Positions 24,662-32,491 of a stretch of DNA of 41,757 nt are shown here, in pieces. The notes beneath the pieces were generated by a model that was not told the origin of the DNA, made no database searches, and worked only from the letters and a program-made list of their open reading frames with translations. Both the position numbers and the translations under genes were made by a program. Source of the stretch: an uncultured Microbacterium sp. (GTDB lineage: Bacteria > Actinomycetota > Actinomycetes > Actinomycetales > Microbacteriaceae); the NCBI RefSeq assembly GCF_947632095.1, contig NZ_CANROA010000017.1, forward strand, positions 1-41,757, given 5' to 3'. How positions within the stretch are numbered: position 1 is the stretch's first letter; each line of letters begins with the position of its first letter.

Positions 24662-25501
24662 TCAGCGGTCGAAGCGCTCCCCCTGCGGGTTGGACGGCAG
24701 GATCGTGAACACGAGCACGACCAGGGCGCCGGCCGAGGTCAGCGACAGGAACCAGAACGGGCCGGCGAAGTTCGCGTCGTGCAGTCTGCGCCAACTGATC
24801 GCGAGGCTCGGAACGATGATCGCCAGGCTGAACATCCCCATGGCGATGAAGATGATGACCGCGATGCCGGCAGTCACGCCGCTGCCACCTCCGTTGTACT
24901 CCTGCGCGGCGGAGGTGCCGAGGAGAATGGAACCGAGAACGACCGCGACCGCCGACACCAGCACGACGAACAGCTGCACGAACCAGTACTCGCTGCGCGA
25001 TGCACGGCCCGAGAAAGTGGCGTACTTCTTGAAGAAGCGGCTGAGCGCCTGACCGAACGTCGCACCGTACAGCGGCAGAGTCAGATCATCGGGGTGGCTC
25101 GCACCGCGCGGCGCAGCAGGCACATAACCCAGATAACCGGGGGCGCCGTACCCGGCCGCCGCGTGCCCCTGGTAGCCGGGGTGGGCGGCGGGGTAACCGG
25201 GCTGCGCCCCCGCGTAGGCCTGCTGGGGTGCGGCGTACCCGGGCTGCGCACCCGGATGGGTCGGCTGCGCACCGGGGAATGCCTGCGGGGCTCCCGGATA
25301 CGTCGGCGCGGTCGGGGTTGCGGGCGCCGCGCCGAAACCGGGTGCTGGGGCAGGTATAGAGGCGGGTGCCGACGGGTATGCGGGAACCGCGGCTGCGGGC
25401 GAGGCATCCGTCGAATTCTCTGCACCGGCGGATGCGGGCGGCTGATAAGTCGGCGTCGGCTGGTGCGGCTGCGGCGGCTCGTACGGCTGCTGGTCGGACA
25501 T
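24662..25501 (-). CDS. DUF805 membrane protein with Pro/Gly/Tyr-rich N terminus
   Basis: A 279-residue protein. Residues 1-135 are disordered and repetitive, built of PGYxA/AQPGYA-like units rich in Pro, Ala, Gln, Gly and Tyr. Residues about 140-275 form the DUF805 domain: FFKKYATFSGRASRSEYWFVQLF, three to four membrane helices, and SWRRLHDANFAGPFWFLSL, the conserved RRLHD motif before the last helix. The function is unknown; such domains are common in bacterial inner-membrane proteins. ATG 25501 has GGAGGG nine bases upstream; the frame is open beyond but lacks a ribosome site. Confidence 0.9.
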   Translation of the reverse strand: MSDQQPYEPPQPHQPTPTYQPPASAGAENSTDASPAAAVPAYPSAPASIPAPAPGFGAAPATPTAPTYPGAPQAFPGAQPTHPGAQPGYAAPQQAYAGAQPGYPAAHPGYQGHAAAGYGAPGYLGYVPAAPRGASHPDDLTLPLYGATFGQALSRFFKKYATFSGRASRSEYWFVQLFVVLVSAVAVVLGSILLGTSAAQEYNGGGSGVTAGIAVIIFIAMGMFSLAIIVPSLAISWRRLHDANFAGPFWFLSLTSAGALVVLVFTILPSNPQGERFDR

Positions 25502-25622
25502 CGATGCTCCCTCCGGGCGTGGCATCCGGAGCGCACCCCCACGTGTCGCGAGCCTATCAATATGCTGTGACGCATACCCGTTCATCGGGGCAACGAGGGT
25601 ACGCGGGCCGCGCGCGCGTCGG

Positions 25623-25628
25623 TAGTCT
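25623..25628 (+). promoter_or_regulatory. -10 box TAGTCT, leaderless start of purD
   Basis: TAGTCT, the same hexamer as at purM, ends six bases before GTG 25635. Confidence 0.5.
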
Positions 25629-25634
25629 GGAGCC

Positions 25635-26912
25635 GTGAAGATTCTGGTCCTCGGTTCCGGTGCCCGTGAGCACGCGATCATCCTCGCCCTGCGGGCGGAA
25701 GACACTCAGCACGAGATCTTCGCCGCCCCCGGCAACGCCGGCATCGCGCAGGACGCGACGCTCGTCGCCCTCGATCAGCTCGATGGCGGCGCCGTCACGA
25801 CGTTCGCCAACGAGAACGGCATCGACCTCGTCATGATCGGCCCCGAGGCCCCTCTCGTCGCCGGTGTCGCCGATGCGCTCCGCGAACGCGGCATCCCCGT
25901 GTTCGGCCCCGGCAAGGCCGCCGCCCAGCTCGAGGGCTCGAAGGCCTACGCGAAGCGGATCATGGATGCCGCGGGAGTGCCGACCGGACGCGCGGTGCGC
26001 GCAGCATCCATCGCCGACGTCGAAGCCGCCTTCGACGACCTCGGCTCCCCCTACGTCGTCAAGGCCGATGGCCTCGCCGCCGGCAAGGGCGTCATCGTGA
26101 CCGACGACCGCGCCGCAGCCCTCGCGCACGCCGAGCAGTACCTGCCCGCAGGCCCCGTTCTCGTCGAGGAGTTCCTCTCCGGCCCCGAGGTCTCCCTGTT
26201 CTTCCTCTCCGACGGCGACACGGTCCGCCCGCTCAGCCCCGCGCAGGACTTCAAACGCGCCTACGACGGCGACGCGGGCCCCAACACGGGCGGCATGGGC
26301 GCCTACTCGCCCCTGCCGTGGCTTGCCGACCAGTTCGGCAGCGAGCAGGAGTTCGTCGCAGAGGTCACCGAGACCGTCGCGCTCCCCGTCATCCGCCAGA
26401 TGGATGCTGAGGGCACCCCCTTCATCGGCCTCCTCTACGCGGGGCTCATCCTCACCCCCGCAGGCATCAAGGTCATCGAGTTCAACGCCCGCTTCGGCGA
26501 CCCCGAGACCCAGGTCGTGCTGCCGCGTCTGCGCACGCCCCTCTCGGAGCTGCTCCTCGCCGCAGCATCCGGAAACCTCGAGGACCAGCCGCAGCCCGAT
26601 TTCTCCGACGACGTCGCGATCACCGTCGTGCTCGCCAGCGAGGGCTATCCCGAAGCACCGCAGACCGGACGCCAGATCGCCGGCCTCGCCGCCGCTGCCG
26701 CCATCGATGGTGTGCGCCTCGTGCACGCCGCGACCGCGGGGCCGGATGCCCCCGGTGGAGATCTCGTCGCCACCGGCGGCCGCGTGCTCAACGTCGTCGC
26801 GACGGGGACGGACTTCGCCTCCGCCCGGGCACGGGCCTATGAAGCCATGGGCCTCATCGACCTCGACGGCGGGCACTTCCGCACCGACATCGCAGCGCGC
26901 GTCGCGGAATAA
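25635..26912 (+). CDS. purD: Phosphoribosylamine-glycine ligase
   Basis: A 425-residue ATP-grasp enzyme that joins phosphoribosylamine and glycine, the second purine step. It opens [19 protein letters not shown] and has [10 protein letters not shown], then the ATP-grasp segments [16 protein letters not shown] and [14 protein letters not shown], and [10 protein letters not shown]. Metal ligands are in [15 protein letters not shown]. Length and motifs are standard. It follows purF/purM in pathway order but is encoded alone, with its own leaderless promoter and a terminator. Confidence 0.98.
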   Translation: MKILVLGSGAREHAIILALRAEDTQHEIFAAPGNAGIAQDATLVALDQLDGGAVTTFANENGIDLVMIGPEAPLVAGVADALRERGIPVFGPGKAAAQLEGSKAYAKRIMDAAGVPTGRAVRAASIADVEAAFDDLGSPYVVKADGLAAGKGVIVTDDRAAALAHAEQYLPAGPVLVEEFLSGPEVSLFFLSDGDTVRPLSPAQDFKRAYDGDAGPNTGGMGAYSPLPWLADQFGSEQEFVAEVTETVALPVIRQMDAEGTPFIGLLYAGLILTPAGIKVIEFNARFGDPETQVVLPRLRTPLSELLLAAASGNLEDQPQPDFSDDVAITVVLASEGYPEAPQTGRQIAGLAAAAAIDGVRLVHAATAGPDAPGGDLVATGGRVLNVVATGTDFASARARAYEAMGLIDLDGGHFRTDIAARVAE

Positions 26913-26927
26913 GCGCGCGTCGTTCGA

Positions 26928-26969
26928 CGACCCGGCCCGGCACTGTCCGGGGCGGGCCGTCGGCGTTTT
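26928..26969 (+). terminator. Terminator after purD
   Basis: Paired arms CGAC (26928-26931) with GTCG (26959-26962) and GGCCCG (26934-26939) with CGGGCC (26953-26958) form an interrupted stem, followed by GCGTTTT. Confidence 0.65.
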
Positions 26970-27072
26970 CGGACGGGCTGGCTGACAGTTGTCAGCGGAT
27001 TCGACACATGTCAGTCCAGAACGGGCGGATGCGCCGACAACCGTCATTCAGACGGACGAGTGTCGGCGGGCG

Positions 27073-27603
27073 TTACAGCGCGATCCAGTAGCGGCGCAGC
27101 AGCGCGTGGCCCTCCTCGGGCAGTTCGATCTTGTCCTCCAGCACCCCGCCGGCGCCCTCGATCGTGCGGAACGATCCGGGGTTGTCGTCGTCGCAGGTGA
27201 GCATGACCCGCTCGAGCCCGAGCTCGCGAGCACGGTCGAGCGCCAGGGCGAGGCCCGTGCGCGCGTATCCCTGCCGGCGACGGGTCGGGCGCACCGCGTA
27301 GCCGATGTGCCCGCCGATGCGGCGCAGCCAGTCGTTCAACTCGTGCCGGAATGACACGAAGCCCACGACCTCATCGGCATCGACGATCCAGTAGAGGTCG
27401 TTGTGCACGTACCCCTCCGGCGCGGGGATGCTCGTATCGGCCATCTGCTCGGCCTTCGCGATGAGTGCGTCCAGCGTCTCGCGATCGCCGGCGACCGGCG
27501 CCGTCGTACCCGATCCGTCGATGTGCACGCCGTCGAATTCGGTGACGGCGGATGACCAGGAGTCGAAGAGCTCAGCGGTGGGACGGATCAGACGAACACT
27601 CAT
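27073..27603 (-). CDS. GNAT family N-acetyltransferase
   Basis: A 176-residue single-domain acetyltransferase. IGYAVRPTRRRQGYA followed by RTGLALALDRARELG is the acetyl-CoA pyrophosphate-binding loop and helix, and LTCDDDNPGSFRTIEGAGGVLEDK is the C-terminal strand-helix that shapes the acceptor site. The substrate is unknown. ATG 27603 begins the fold (MSVRLIRPTAELFDSW). It lies 43 bases downstream of the MFS exporter gene on the same strand and could be co-transcribed. Confidence 0.88.
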   Translation of the reverse strand: MSVRLIRPTAELFDSWSSAVTEFDGVHIDGSGTTAPVAGDRETLDALIAKAEQMADTSIPAPEGYVHNDLYWIVDADEVVGFVSFRHELNDWLRRIGGHIGYAVRPTRRRQGYARTGLALALDRARELGLERVMLTCDDDNPGSFRTIEGAGGVLEDKIELPEEGHALLRRYWIAL

Positions 27604-27646
27604 CCGCCCATCTTTCCGCCACCGGCTTCCGCCACCCAAATCCGGG

Positions 27647-29137
27647 TCAGGCCCGCTGCTTCGCGGGGTTGCCTCGAAGGAACAGGCACGCGACGAGCGA
27701 CAGCAGGATCGCGCAGGCGGGCAGCAGGATCGTCTGCCCCATGGCCGCGGCGAAACCGGTCGCGACGACGTCGGGCAGCGTGCCGCCGCTGATCGATCCC
27801 GCGGCATCCGCCGACCCCGGAAGATTCGCCTCGAGACGCGCCTGCATGAACACCGCGATCGCGGCGGAGCCGAGCACCGACCCGACCGTGCGGGTCGTGT
27901 TGTAGATGCCCGATCCGGCACCGGCATCCCGCGGCGACAGCCGGCGCGTCGCCGTCGTCGCGAGCGGACCCCACATACCCGCGCTGCCGATGCCCATGAC
28001 GGCGGAGGGCAGCAGGAACATCCAGATCGGGGTGTCCACGTTCGACAGCGCCGCGTACCAGAACAGCGACGCCGAGACGAGGACGAGCCCCGGCACGAGG
28101 ATCACGCGCGGGTCGACGCGGTCGAGCAGCTTGCCGACCGGCTGCGCGAGCACGCCCGAGATCACCGCCATCGGGATCATCAGCAGTGCCGACTCGGTGG
28201 GCGTAAGCCCACGCGCCGTCTGCAGGAAGAACATCAGCGGCAACGTCTGCGCCGTGATCGTGAACCCGACGCCGGCGATCGCGATGTTCGAGGCCGAGAA
28301 GTTGCGGTCGCGGAACAGCCCGAGCGGCACGAGCGGCTCGCTCTTCGTGCGCGCCTGCTGCACGATGAACAGCGCGAGCACCACGACGCCGGCGATGATC
28401 AGACCCCACACCGAGATCGGCCCCCAGATGGCACCCCAGTCGTACGTCTCACCCTCCTGCAGACCGAACACGATGAGGAAGATCGCCAGCGCGCTGAGCA
28501 GGACCCCGAGCACGTCGAAGCGGTGCTTGTGGGTCTCGAGCTGCGGCACGAGGATCCACGCCGCGACGAAGGCGATGATGCCGACGGGGATGTTCACGAA
28601 GAAGATCCACTCCCAGCCGAGGCCGTCGACGAGGAAACCGCCCGCGAGCGGCCCGACCAGCGTCGCGACACCGGCCGTCGCACCCCACAGGCCCATCGCC
28701 GCACCACGGTGCTGCGGCGGGAACATCCGCGTGATGACCGCCATCGTCTGCGGCGTCATGAGCGCCGCGCCCAGTCCCTGCGCGGCACGGGCGGCGATCA
28801 GCATCCCGAGCGAATCCGACAGGCCGCACCACAGTGACGACAGCGTGAAGATCGTCAGGCCGATGAGGTAGATGTTCTTCGGGCCGAAGCGGTCGCCGAG
28901 ACGGCCCGTGATCAAAAGCGGCACCGCATACGTGAGCAGATACGCGCTCGTCACCCACACGACGCTGTCGAGGTTGTTCGACGCCGGGTCGAGCGCCGCC
29001 TTGATCGCCGGGTTCGCGACCGAGACGATCGTCGTGTCGACGAGGATCATGAAGAACCCGATGACGAGCGCCCACAGCGCCGGCCACGGGTTCTGCGGGA
29101 CGGCAGGAGCGGATGCTCCGGAAGCCTGTTCGATCAT
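27647..29137 (-). CDS. MFS multidrug exporter, DHA2 (14-helix) family
   Basis: A 496-residue exporter with about 14 helices. Helix 1 ends in the family motif LVDTTIVSVANPAIKAAL, the A-motif loop is GRLGDRFGPKNIY, and motif C is GWEWIFFVNIPVG preceded by GPLAGGFLVDG, all typical of EmrB/QacA-type drug:H+ antiporters. ATG 29137 is chosen because the membrane fold begins 16 residues later; AAAGG lies about 12 bases upstream. Upstream lies a perfect palindrome (29157-29172) and a TATAGT hexamer (29204-29209), so repression is plausible, but no adjacent regulator of the usual TetR/MarR type exists. Confidence 0.92.
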   Translation of the reverse strand: MIEQASGASAPAVPQNPWPALWALVIGFFMILVDTTIVSVANPAIKAALDPASNNLDSVVWVTSAYLLTYAVPLLITGRLGDRFGPKNIYLIGLTIFTLSSLWCGLSDSLGMLIAARAAQGLGAALMTPQTMAVITRMFPPQHRGAAMGLWGATAGVATLVGPLAGGFLVDGLGWEWIFFVNIPVGIIAFVAAWILVPQLETHKHRFDVLGVLLSALAIFLIVFGLQEGETYDWGAIWGPISVWGLIIAGVVVLALFIVQQARTKSEPLVPLGLFRDRNFSASNIAIAGVGFTITAQTLPLMFFLQTARGLTPTESALLMIPMAVISGVLAQPVGKLLDRVDPRVILVPGLVLVSASLFWYAALSNVDTPIWMFLLPSAVMGIGSAGMWGPLATTATRRLSPRDAGAGSGIYNTTRTVGSVLGSAAIAVFMQARLEANLPGSADAAGSISGGTLPDVVATGFAAAMGQTILLPACAILLSLVACLFLRGNPAKQRA

Positions 29138-29156
29138 TGCTGTGCGGCCTTTCGCT

Positions 29157-29172
29157 GAGCGCTGCAGCGCTC
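29157..29172. promoter_or_regulatory. 16-bp perfect palindrome upstream of the MFS exporter
   Basis: GAGCGCTGCAGCGCTC lies 20 bases before the exporter start and downstream of a possible minus-strand -10 TATAGT (29209-29204). It could be an operator or a small leader hairpin. Confidence 0.35.
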
Positions 29173-29227
29173 GGAGTGGATGAAGCCCCCAGGACCCCAC
29201 GGGACTATACCCGTTCATCCGGATGGC

Positions 29228-29917
29228 TCAGATATCGACCGGCCCGAGTCCCGCACGCTCCACCAGCATGCCGACCTGCAGCCGCCCGCGCACTCCGAGC
29301 TTGACGAAGACCTGCTCGAGATGCGTCTTGACCGTTCCCGGAGCGATGTGCAGTCGCGCACCGATCTCCTGGTTCGTCGCGCCAGCGGCCACTCCGAGCG
29401 CGACGTCGCGCTCCCGCTCGGTGAGACCCTCGATCCGAGCGAGAGCCGCCCCGCGCTCGGTACCGCCCTCGTCCGCGACGACGAGCCGGACGAGCTGTGC
29501 CGCGTTGACCGCCGACAGCACGGGTTCACCGGCGGCCGTGCGCCGCACCGCCTCGATGATCCGCTGCGGAGGCTCGTCTTTGAGGAGGTACCCGCTCGCG
29601 CCGACGCGGAGCATCTGCAGCATGTGCTCCTCCGCCCGCAGGCCGGTCATCGCCAGAACCTTCGCCGACGACTGGGCGATGATCGCCTCGGTGGCCTGCG
29701 GACCCGCAACCCCCGGCATGCTCACATCCATGAGCACGACGTCCGGACGGTGCATCCGTACCTGCTCGATGGCGGCCGCCCCATCGGATGCTTCACCGAT
29801 CACCTCGATGGATGGATCCGACGTGAGGATGGCGCGCAGCGCGAACCGGACGAGCTGCTCGTCATCGACGATCAGCACACGCACGGGCGGCTGGTTCTGT
29901 TCGAGAGAGGAGTCCAC
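29228..29917 (-). CDS. LuxR-family response regulator (NarL type)
   Basis: A 229-residue response regulator. The receiver domain (13-130) has the acidic pair in VLIVDDE, phospho-acceptor Asp64 in VLMDVSMPG and Lys in YLLKDEPP. The DNA-binding domain (about 165-225) reads LTERERDVALGVAAGATNQEIGARLHIAPG. It should be the partner of the histidine kinase at 31106-32359: the segment just upstream of its start is a leftover of that kinase's 3' end, so the two genes were adjacent before the Abi gene was inserted. GTG 29917 has TAGGCT six bases upstream, so it can be expressed on its own. Confidence 0.93.
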   Translation of the reverse strand: MDSSLEQNQPPVRVLIVDDEQLVRFALRAILTSDPSIEVIGEASDGAAAIEQVRMHRPDVVLMDVSMPGVAGPQATEAIIAQSSAKVLAMTGLRAEEHMLQMLRVGASGYLLKDEPPQRIIEAVRRTAAGEPVLSAVNAAQLVRLVVADEGGTERGAALARIEGLTERERDVALGVAAGATNQEIGARLHIAPGTVKTHLEQVFVKLGVRGRLQVGMLVERAGLGPVDI

Positions 29918-29923
29918 GTCCTG

Positions 29924-29929
29924 AGCCTA
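29924..29929 (-). promoter_or_regulatory. -10 box TAGGCT of the regulator, overlapping the ancestral kinase stop
   Basis: On the minus strand TAGGCT ends six bases before GTG 29917. Its TAG is also the in-frame stop of the leftover kinase 3' end in repeat copy 1. Confidence 0.45.
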
Positions 29930-29932
29930 GAG

Positions 29933-29974
29933 GGAGCCTGCGACACGCTCCTGCCAGAGCAGCGTCACGTCGAC
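29933..29974. repeat. 42-bp direct repeat, copy 1 (remnant of the kinase 3' end)
   Basis: This copy is identical to 31124-31165 except for one base (A at 29957, G in the other copy). On the minus strand it reads in the kinase frame as [14 protein letters not shown], followed by L and the stop TAG at 29927-29929, nine bases before the regulator start. Confidence 0.95.
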
Positions 29975-29978
29975 CACT

Positions 29979-30992
29979 TCACTCCAGGCGCCTGCGCCAG
30001 AACTCGTCGCGAGACCAGTCCGATGGCATCCCCATGCCGGCAAGGTTCATGAGCGGTCGCGTCTCCATGAGCTCATGCAGACGAACAGCCCATCCGCTCC
30101 CCGGCGACACGGTGCTCAGAATCGATTGCAACGAGACGAGCACCGGATACAGCCGTTTTTGCGAACGTTCCGGGAGCGAATCCGACGCGCGCAACCACGC
30201 GATGCTCCGCGAAGTCGGAATCATCGGATACACCCCCAGCCCGAGGTTCCATAGGCGGCCATGGTGCGCGCACACGTTGCGCACCCGCACATATGTCTGC
30301 ATCCATGACTCGAGCACCGGACCAGTCACGCCGAGGCTCGCAGCCACGGCCGTCCGGTCAGAGCGGCGCATGAGATTGCGGTAGGCGCTGGCCAACTGCC
30401 CAATCGTGAGCCCCTCGACCATCACCCACGACGGTGGCAGCTCGGGCCTCCCATAGGTCGTGAGATAGTGCTCGAGCGCTGATCTGTGGGTGATGGTCGC
30501 GGAGCCCGCATTCTCCGTCCGAGCAGGCTCGGCAACAGCGAGAAGTCGACTCTCCGACGTTGCTCGGACAATCCTCACCAGGCCGTGATGCTGGCGAGCA
30601 TCCGAGAAATGCGAGGCGTCTGCGTACCAATGCGGATCCTCGTATGTCGTCGCCATGTGGTCGGTGAGAGCGGCTCGCACGGCGACTTCGACCCGTTCCA
30701 GAGCATCGATCACCAGTAATCGGAGCGCGCGATCGAATACATAGAGGTCGAGAACATCGTCGAACGATGTACCTTCCCGCATCAGCTGATCCGAGTGACT
30801 GCGCTGGAAGGGAATCGCGTAGGGCGAGAGCCGGTAGTAGCCGATGTGCCGAAGGTAACGGAGTGCACGATCTCGATCCGCAATGCTCATGCCGCGTGCG
30901 ACGAATCGGTCCAGGAGCGCCGTGGGCTCGAGCGCCGGCTTGTCGTAGTGCCGTACTCCGCGCGGACGAGGCACGCGCTCCGGTCGGTTCAT
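29979..30992 (-). CDS. Abi_2/AbiF-like abortive-infection protein (HEPN fold)
   Basis: A 337-residue protein of the Abi_2 (AbiD/AbiF) family, proteins linked to abortive phage infection. Landmarks are YLRHIGYYRLSPYAIPF (residues 46-62), LYVFDRALRLLVIDALERVEVAVRAALTDH (83-112, shown in parts by LYVFDRALR and ERVEVAVR) and RVRNVCAHHGRLWN (236-249). The last contains an Rx4H motif, Arg238-His243, the catalytic signature of HEPN ribonucleases; Arg106-His112 is a possible second. The gene is lower in GC than its neighbours, uses less biased codons, and sits inside the duplicated 42-bp repeats. A structured RNA lies directly upstream, as for AbiF toxins that are held by a small RNA. Toxin activity here is inference. 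GTG/ATG choice: ATG 30992, with GGGAG ten bases upstream. Confidence 0.85.
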   Translation of the reverse strand: MNRPERVPRPRGVRHYDKPALEPTALLDRFVARGMSIADRDRALRYLRHIGYYRLSPYAIPFQRSHSDQLMREGTSFDDVLDLYVFDRALRLLVIDALERVEVAVRAALTDHMATTYEDPHWYADASHFSDARQHHGLVRIVRATSESRLLAVAEPARTENAGSATITHRSALEHYLTTYGRPELPPSWVMVEGLTIGQLASAYRNLMRRSDRTAVAASLGVTGPVLESWMQTYVRVRNVCAHHGRLWNLGLGVYPMIPTSRSIAWLRASDSLPERSQKRLYPVLVSLQSILSTVSPGSGWAVRLHELMETRPLMNLAGMGMPSDWSRDEFWRRRLE

Positions 30993-31021
30993 CGCGCCAG
31001 CGCTCCCAAACTCCGGATACG

Positions 31022-31090
31022 AAAAAATCCCCCAAGTGCGCTTCTCCGAGAGGCGTGGGGGATGTAGTGGGCCAAGACTACCACGCGGGC
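31022..31090 (-). ncRNA. Candidate AbiF-associated structured RNA with terminator-like hairpin
   Basis: On the minus strand, GTAGT (31081-31077) pairs with ACTAC (31068-31064) around the loop CTTGGCCC. One continuous base later, ATCCCCCA (31063-31056) pairs with TGGGGGAT (31034-31027), with an inner partly paired arm and a tail of T6 (31027-31022). The whole lies between the kinase stop and the Abi start. It could be a classical terminator for the kinase, but the extra stem and its place upstream of an Abi_2 gene match the small RNAs known upstream of AbiF-type genes. The 5' end is uncertain. Confidence 0.6.
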
Positions 31091-31105
31091 CTCGACAGGC
31101 ATCGC

Positions 31106-32359
31106 TCAGTTCGCCCCGGACGAGGAGCCTGCGACACGCTCCTGCCAGGGCAGCGTCACGTCGACGATGAAGGACCCCTCGTAGGGGCCGATCCAGGCGG
31201 TGCCCCCGAGTGCCGCCGCCCGCTCACGGATGCCGAGCACGCCGTGGCCGCCACCGGGCACCACCGGCGCGGCCGCCCTCCCCCCGTCGACCAGCGGATT
31301 GACGACACGGATGCGCGCGCCGCCGGAGGGATCGACCTGCACGTGCACGTCGATCGGAGCGGATGCCGCATGCTTCAGCGCATTGGTCAGCGACTCCTGA
31401 ACGATCCGGTGAACCGCGCTGTCGAACTGCGCGCCGGCCCGCTCGGGCGACTCGATCAGCACATACGAGGCGATCACCGCGCCCGCAGCCCGCGTCTCGG
31501 CGAGCAACGGGCCGATCGCCCGCATCGTCGACGGCGACGCCTGCCCGGGGCCGGTGCGCAGGTCTCCGATGAGCCCGCGCATGTCGTCGAGCGCCGCATG
31601 CGCCTGCTCCCGCACGGTGCGGGCCATCCCTCCCGCATCGTCACCCGCCACCATCTCCAGCGCGCCGGCATGCAGCGACACGACCGAGAGTCGATGAGCG
31701 AGTGCGTCGTGCATGTCGCGGGCGATGCGCTCGCGCTCGGCCTGACGCACCATCTCCTCGCCGAGCACATCGGCCCGCTCGCGCTCCGCATCCGCGATCC
31801 CCCGGCTGAGCGCCGCGCGCTGCTGCGCGCGGGAGGAGAGCACAACCGCGCCGGTCACGGTCAGCGATGCCACCGCGAGGACGACGGATGCGATCGCCCA
31901 GCCGATGCCCGAGCGATCCGCCGATGACGCGGCGAACCAGGGCAGGGCCGCACCCCACCACGGCGTCACCGTCTCGCGGATCACGAAGATCGCGACCACC
32001 GCGATCACGCCCGCGGACACCGGCCGCAGACGATCGGGATGCCGACGGATCGTGCTCACCGCCCCGACCAGCAGCAGCAGATAGGAGATGCCGATGAGCG
32101 CGATCACTCCCCCGGCGATCAGAACGACGAGCGGATGCCTGCGCCGCCAGGGCACACTCATCCACGCCACGAACGAGAGAAGCCCGAGCACCGCGCCGAA
32201 CCCGGTGATCGTGACCTCCCCTCCGTGCTGAGCCGCAAGCGCGGCCCCGCCGGGAACGTTGACGACCGCGCACAAATCGAACAGCGAACCGAGCACCACG
32301 AGCAGCACGGACCACCCGCGCCGGGTGATCCGACGGCGGATGCTGGTCGGGTTCGTCAT
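31106..32359 (-). CDS. Sensor histidine kinase (HisKA_3 type)
   Basis: A 417-residue membrane kinase. Five to six helices cover residues 15-175 with no large outer loop, so it probably senses within the membrane. The dimerisation/phospho-acceptor segment is [20 protein letters not shown] with His217. The ATPase domain has [12 protein letters not shown] (N-box) and [18 protein letters not shown] (G-box). Its end is altered: the last residues VAGSSSGAN replace the VAGSL predicted by the leftover copy at 29927-29974, since the Abi cassette entered here. The partner regulator is at 29228-29917. ATG 32359 has TACTGT six bases upstream. Confidence 0.93.
   Translation of the reverse strand: MTNPTSIRRRITRRGWSVLLVVLGSLFDLCAVVNVPGGAALAAQHGGEVTITGFGAVLGLLSFVAWMSVPWRRRHPLVVLIAGGVIALIGISYLLLLVGAVSTIRRHPDRLRPVSAGVIAVVAIFVIRETVTPWWGAALPWFAASSADRSGIGWAIASVVLAVASLTVTGAVVLSSRAQQRAALSRGIADAERERADVLGEEMVRQAERERIARDMHDALAHRLSVVSLHAGALEMVAGDDAGGMARTVREQAHAALDDMRGLIGDLRTGPGQASPSTMRAIGPLLAETRAAGAVIASYVLIESPERAGAQFDSAVHRIVQESLTNALKHAASAPIDVHVQVDPSGGARIRVVNPLVDGGRAAAPVVPGGGHGVLGIRERAAALGGTAWIGPYEGSFIVDVTLPWQERVAGSSSGAN
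31124..31165. repeat. 42-bp direct repeat, copy 2 (inside the kinase 3' end)
   Basis: This copy matches 29933-29974 with one mismatch. It encodes the kinase residues [14 protein letters not shown], after which the present-day kinase continues for five codons of cassette-derived sequence to its stop at 31106. Confidence 0.95.
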
Positions 32360-32365
32360 GGTTCG

Positions 32366-32371
32366 ACAGTA
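32366..32371 (-). promoter_or_regulatory. -10 box TACTGT, leaderless start of the kinase
   Basis: On the minus strand TACTGT ends six bases before ATG 32359. Confidence 0.45.
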
Positions 32372-32491
32372 CGGCGCACCACCGACACGGCGCGTCGGCC
32401 GGTCGTCCGCGGCTGCCTCCGCCGATCGGCGGAGGACACTGTGCCCGACCGGCCGATCCGCCCCGACTTCCTGCACCGAGACACTCAGAGC

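Larger units (their letters stand above)
29933..31165 (-). mobile_element. Putative Abi/ncRNA cassette inserted between kinase and regulator genes
   Basis: The unit (1,191 bp plus one repeat copy) carries only the Abi gene and an upstream structured RNA. It is bounded by 42-bp direct repeats made from the 3' end of the kinase gene. Hand-counted 60-base lines inside give 55-60% GC (30121, 30541 and 30781 lines), against 78% in a kinase line (31261). No recombinase or terminal inverted repeats are present. The repeats look like duplicated attachment sites or a duplicated target, and the kinase frame is kept with a changed last five residues. Confidence 0.7.

Noticed and set aside
25100..25330. 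Intergenic repeat family
   Set aside because: The repeated sequence is the PGY/AQPGY-coding part of the DUF805 protein.
29933..31165. Insertion sequence or composite transposon
   Set aside because: There is no transposase and no terminal inverted repeat, and the 42-bp duplication is much longer than a transposon target duplication.
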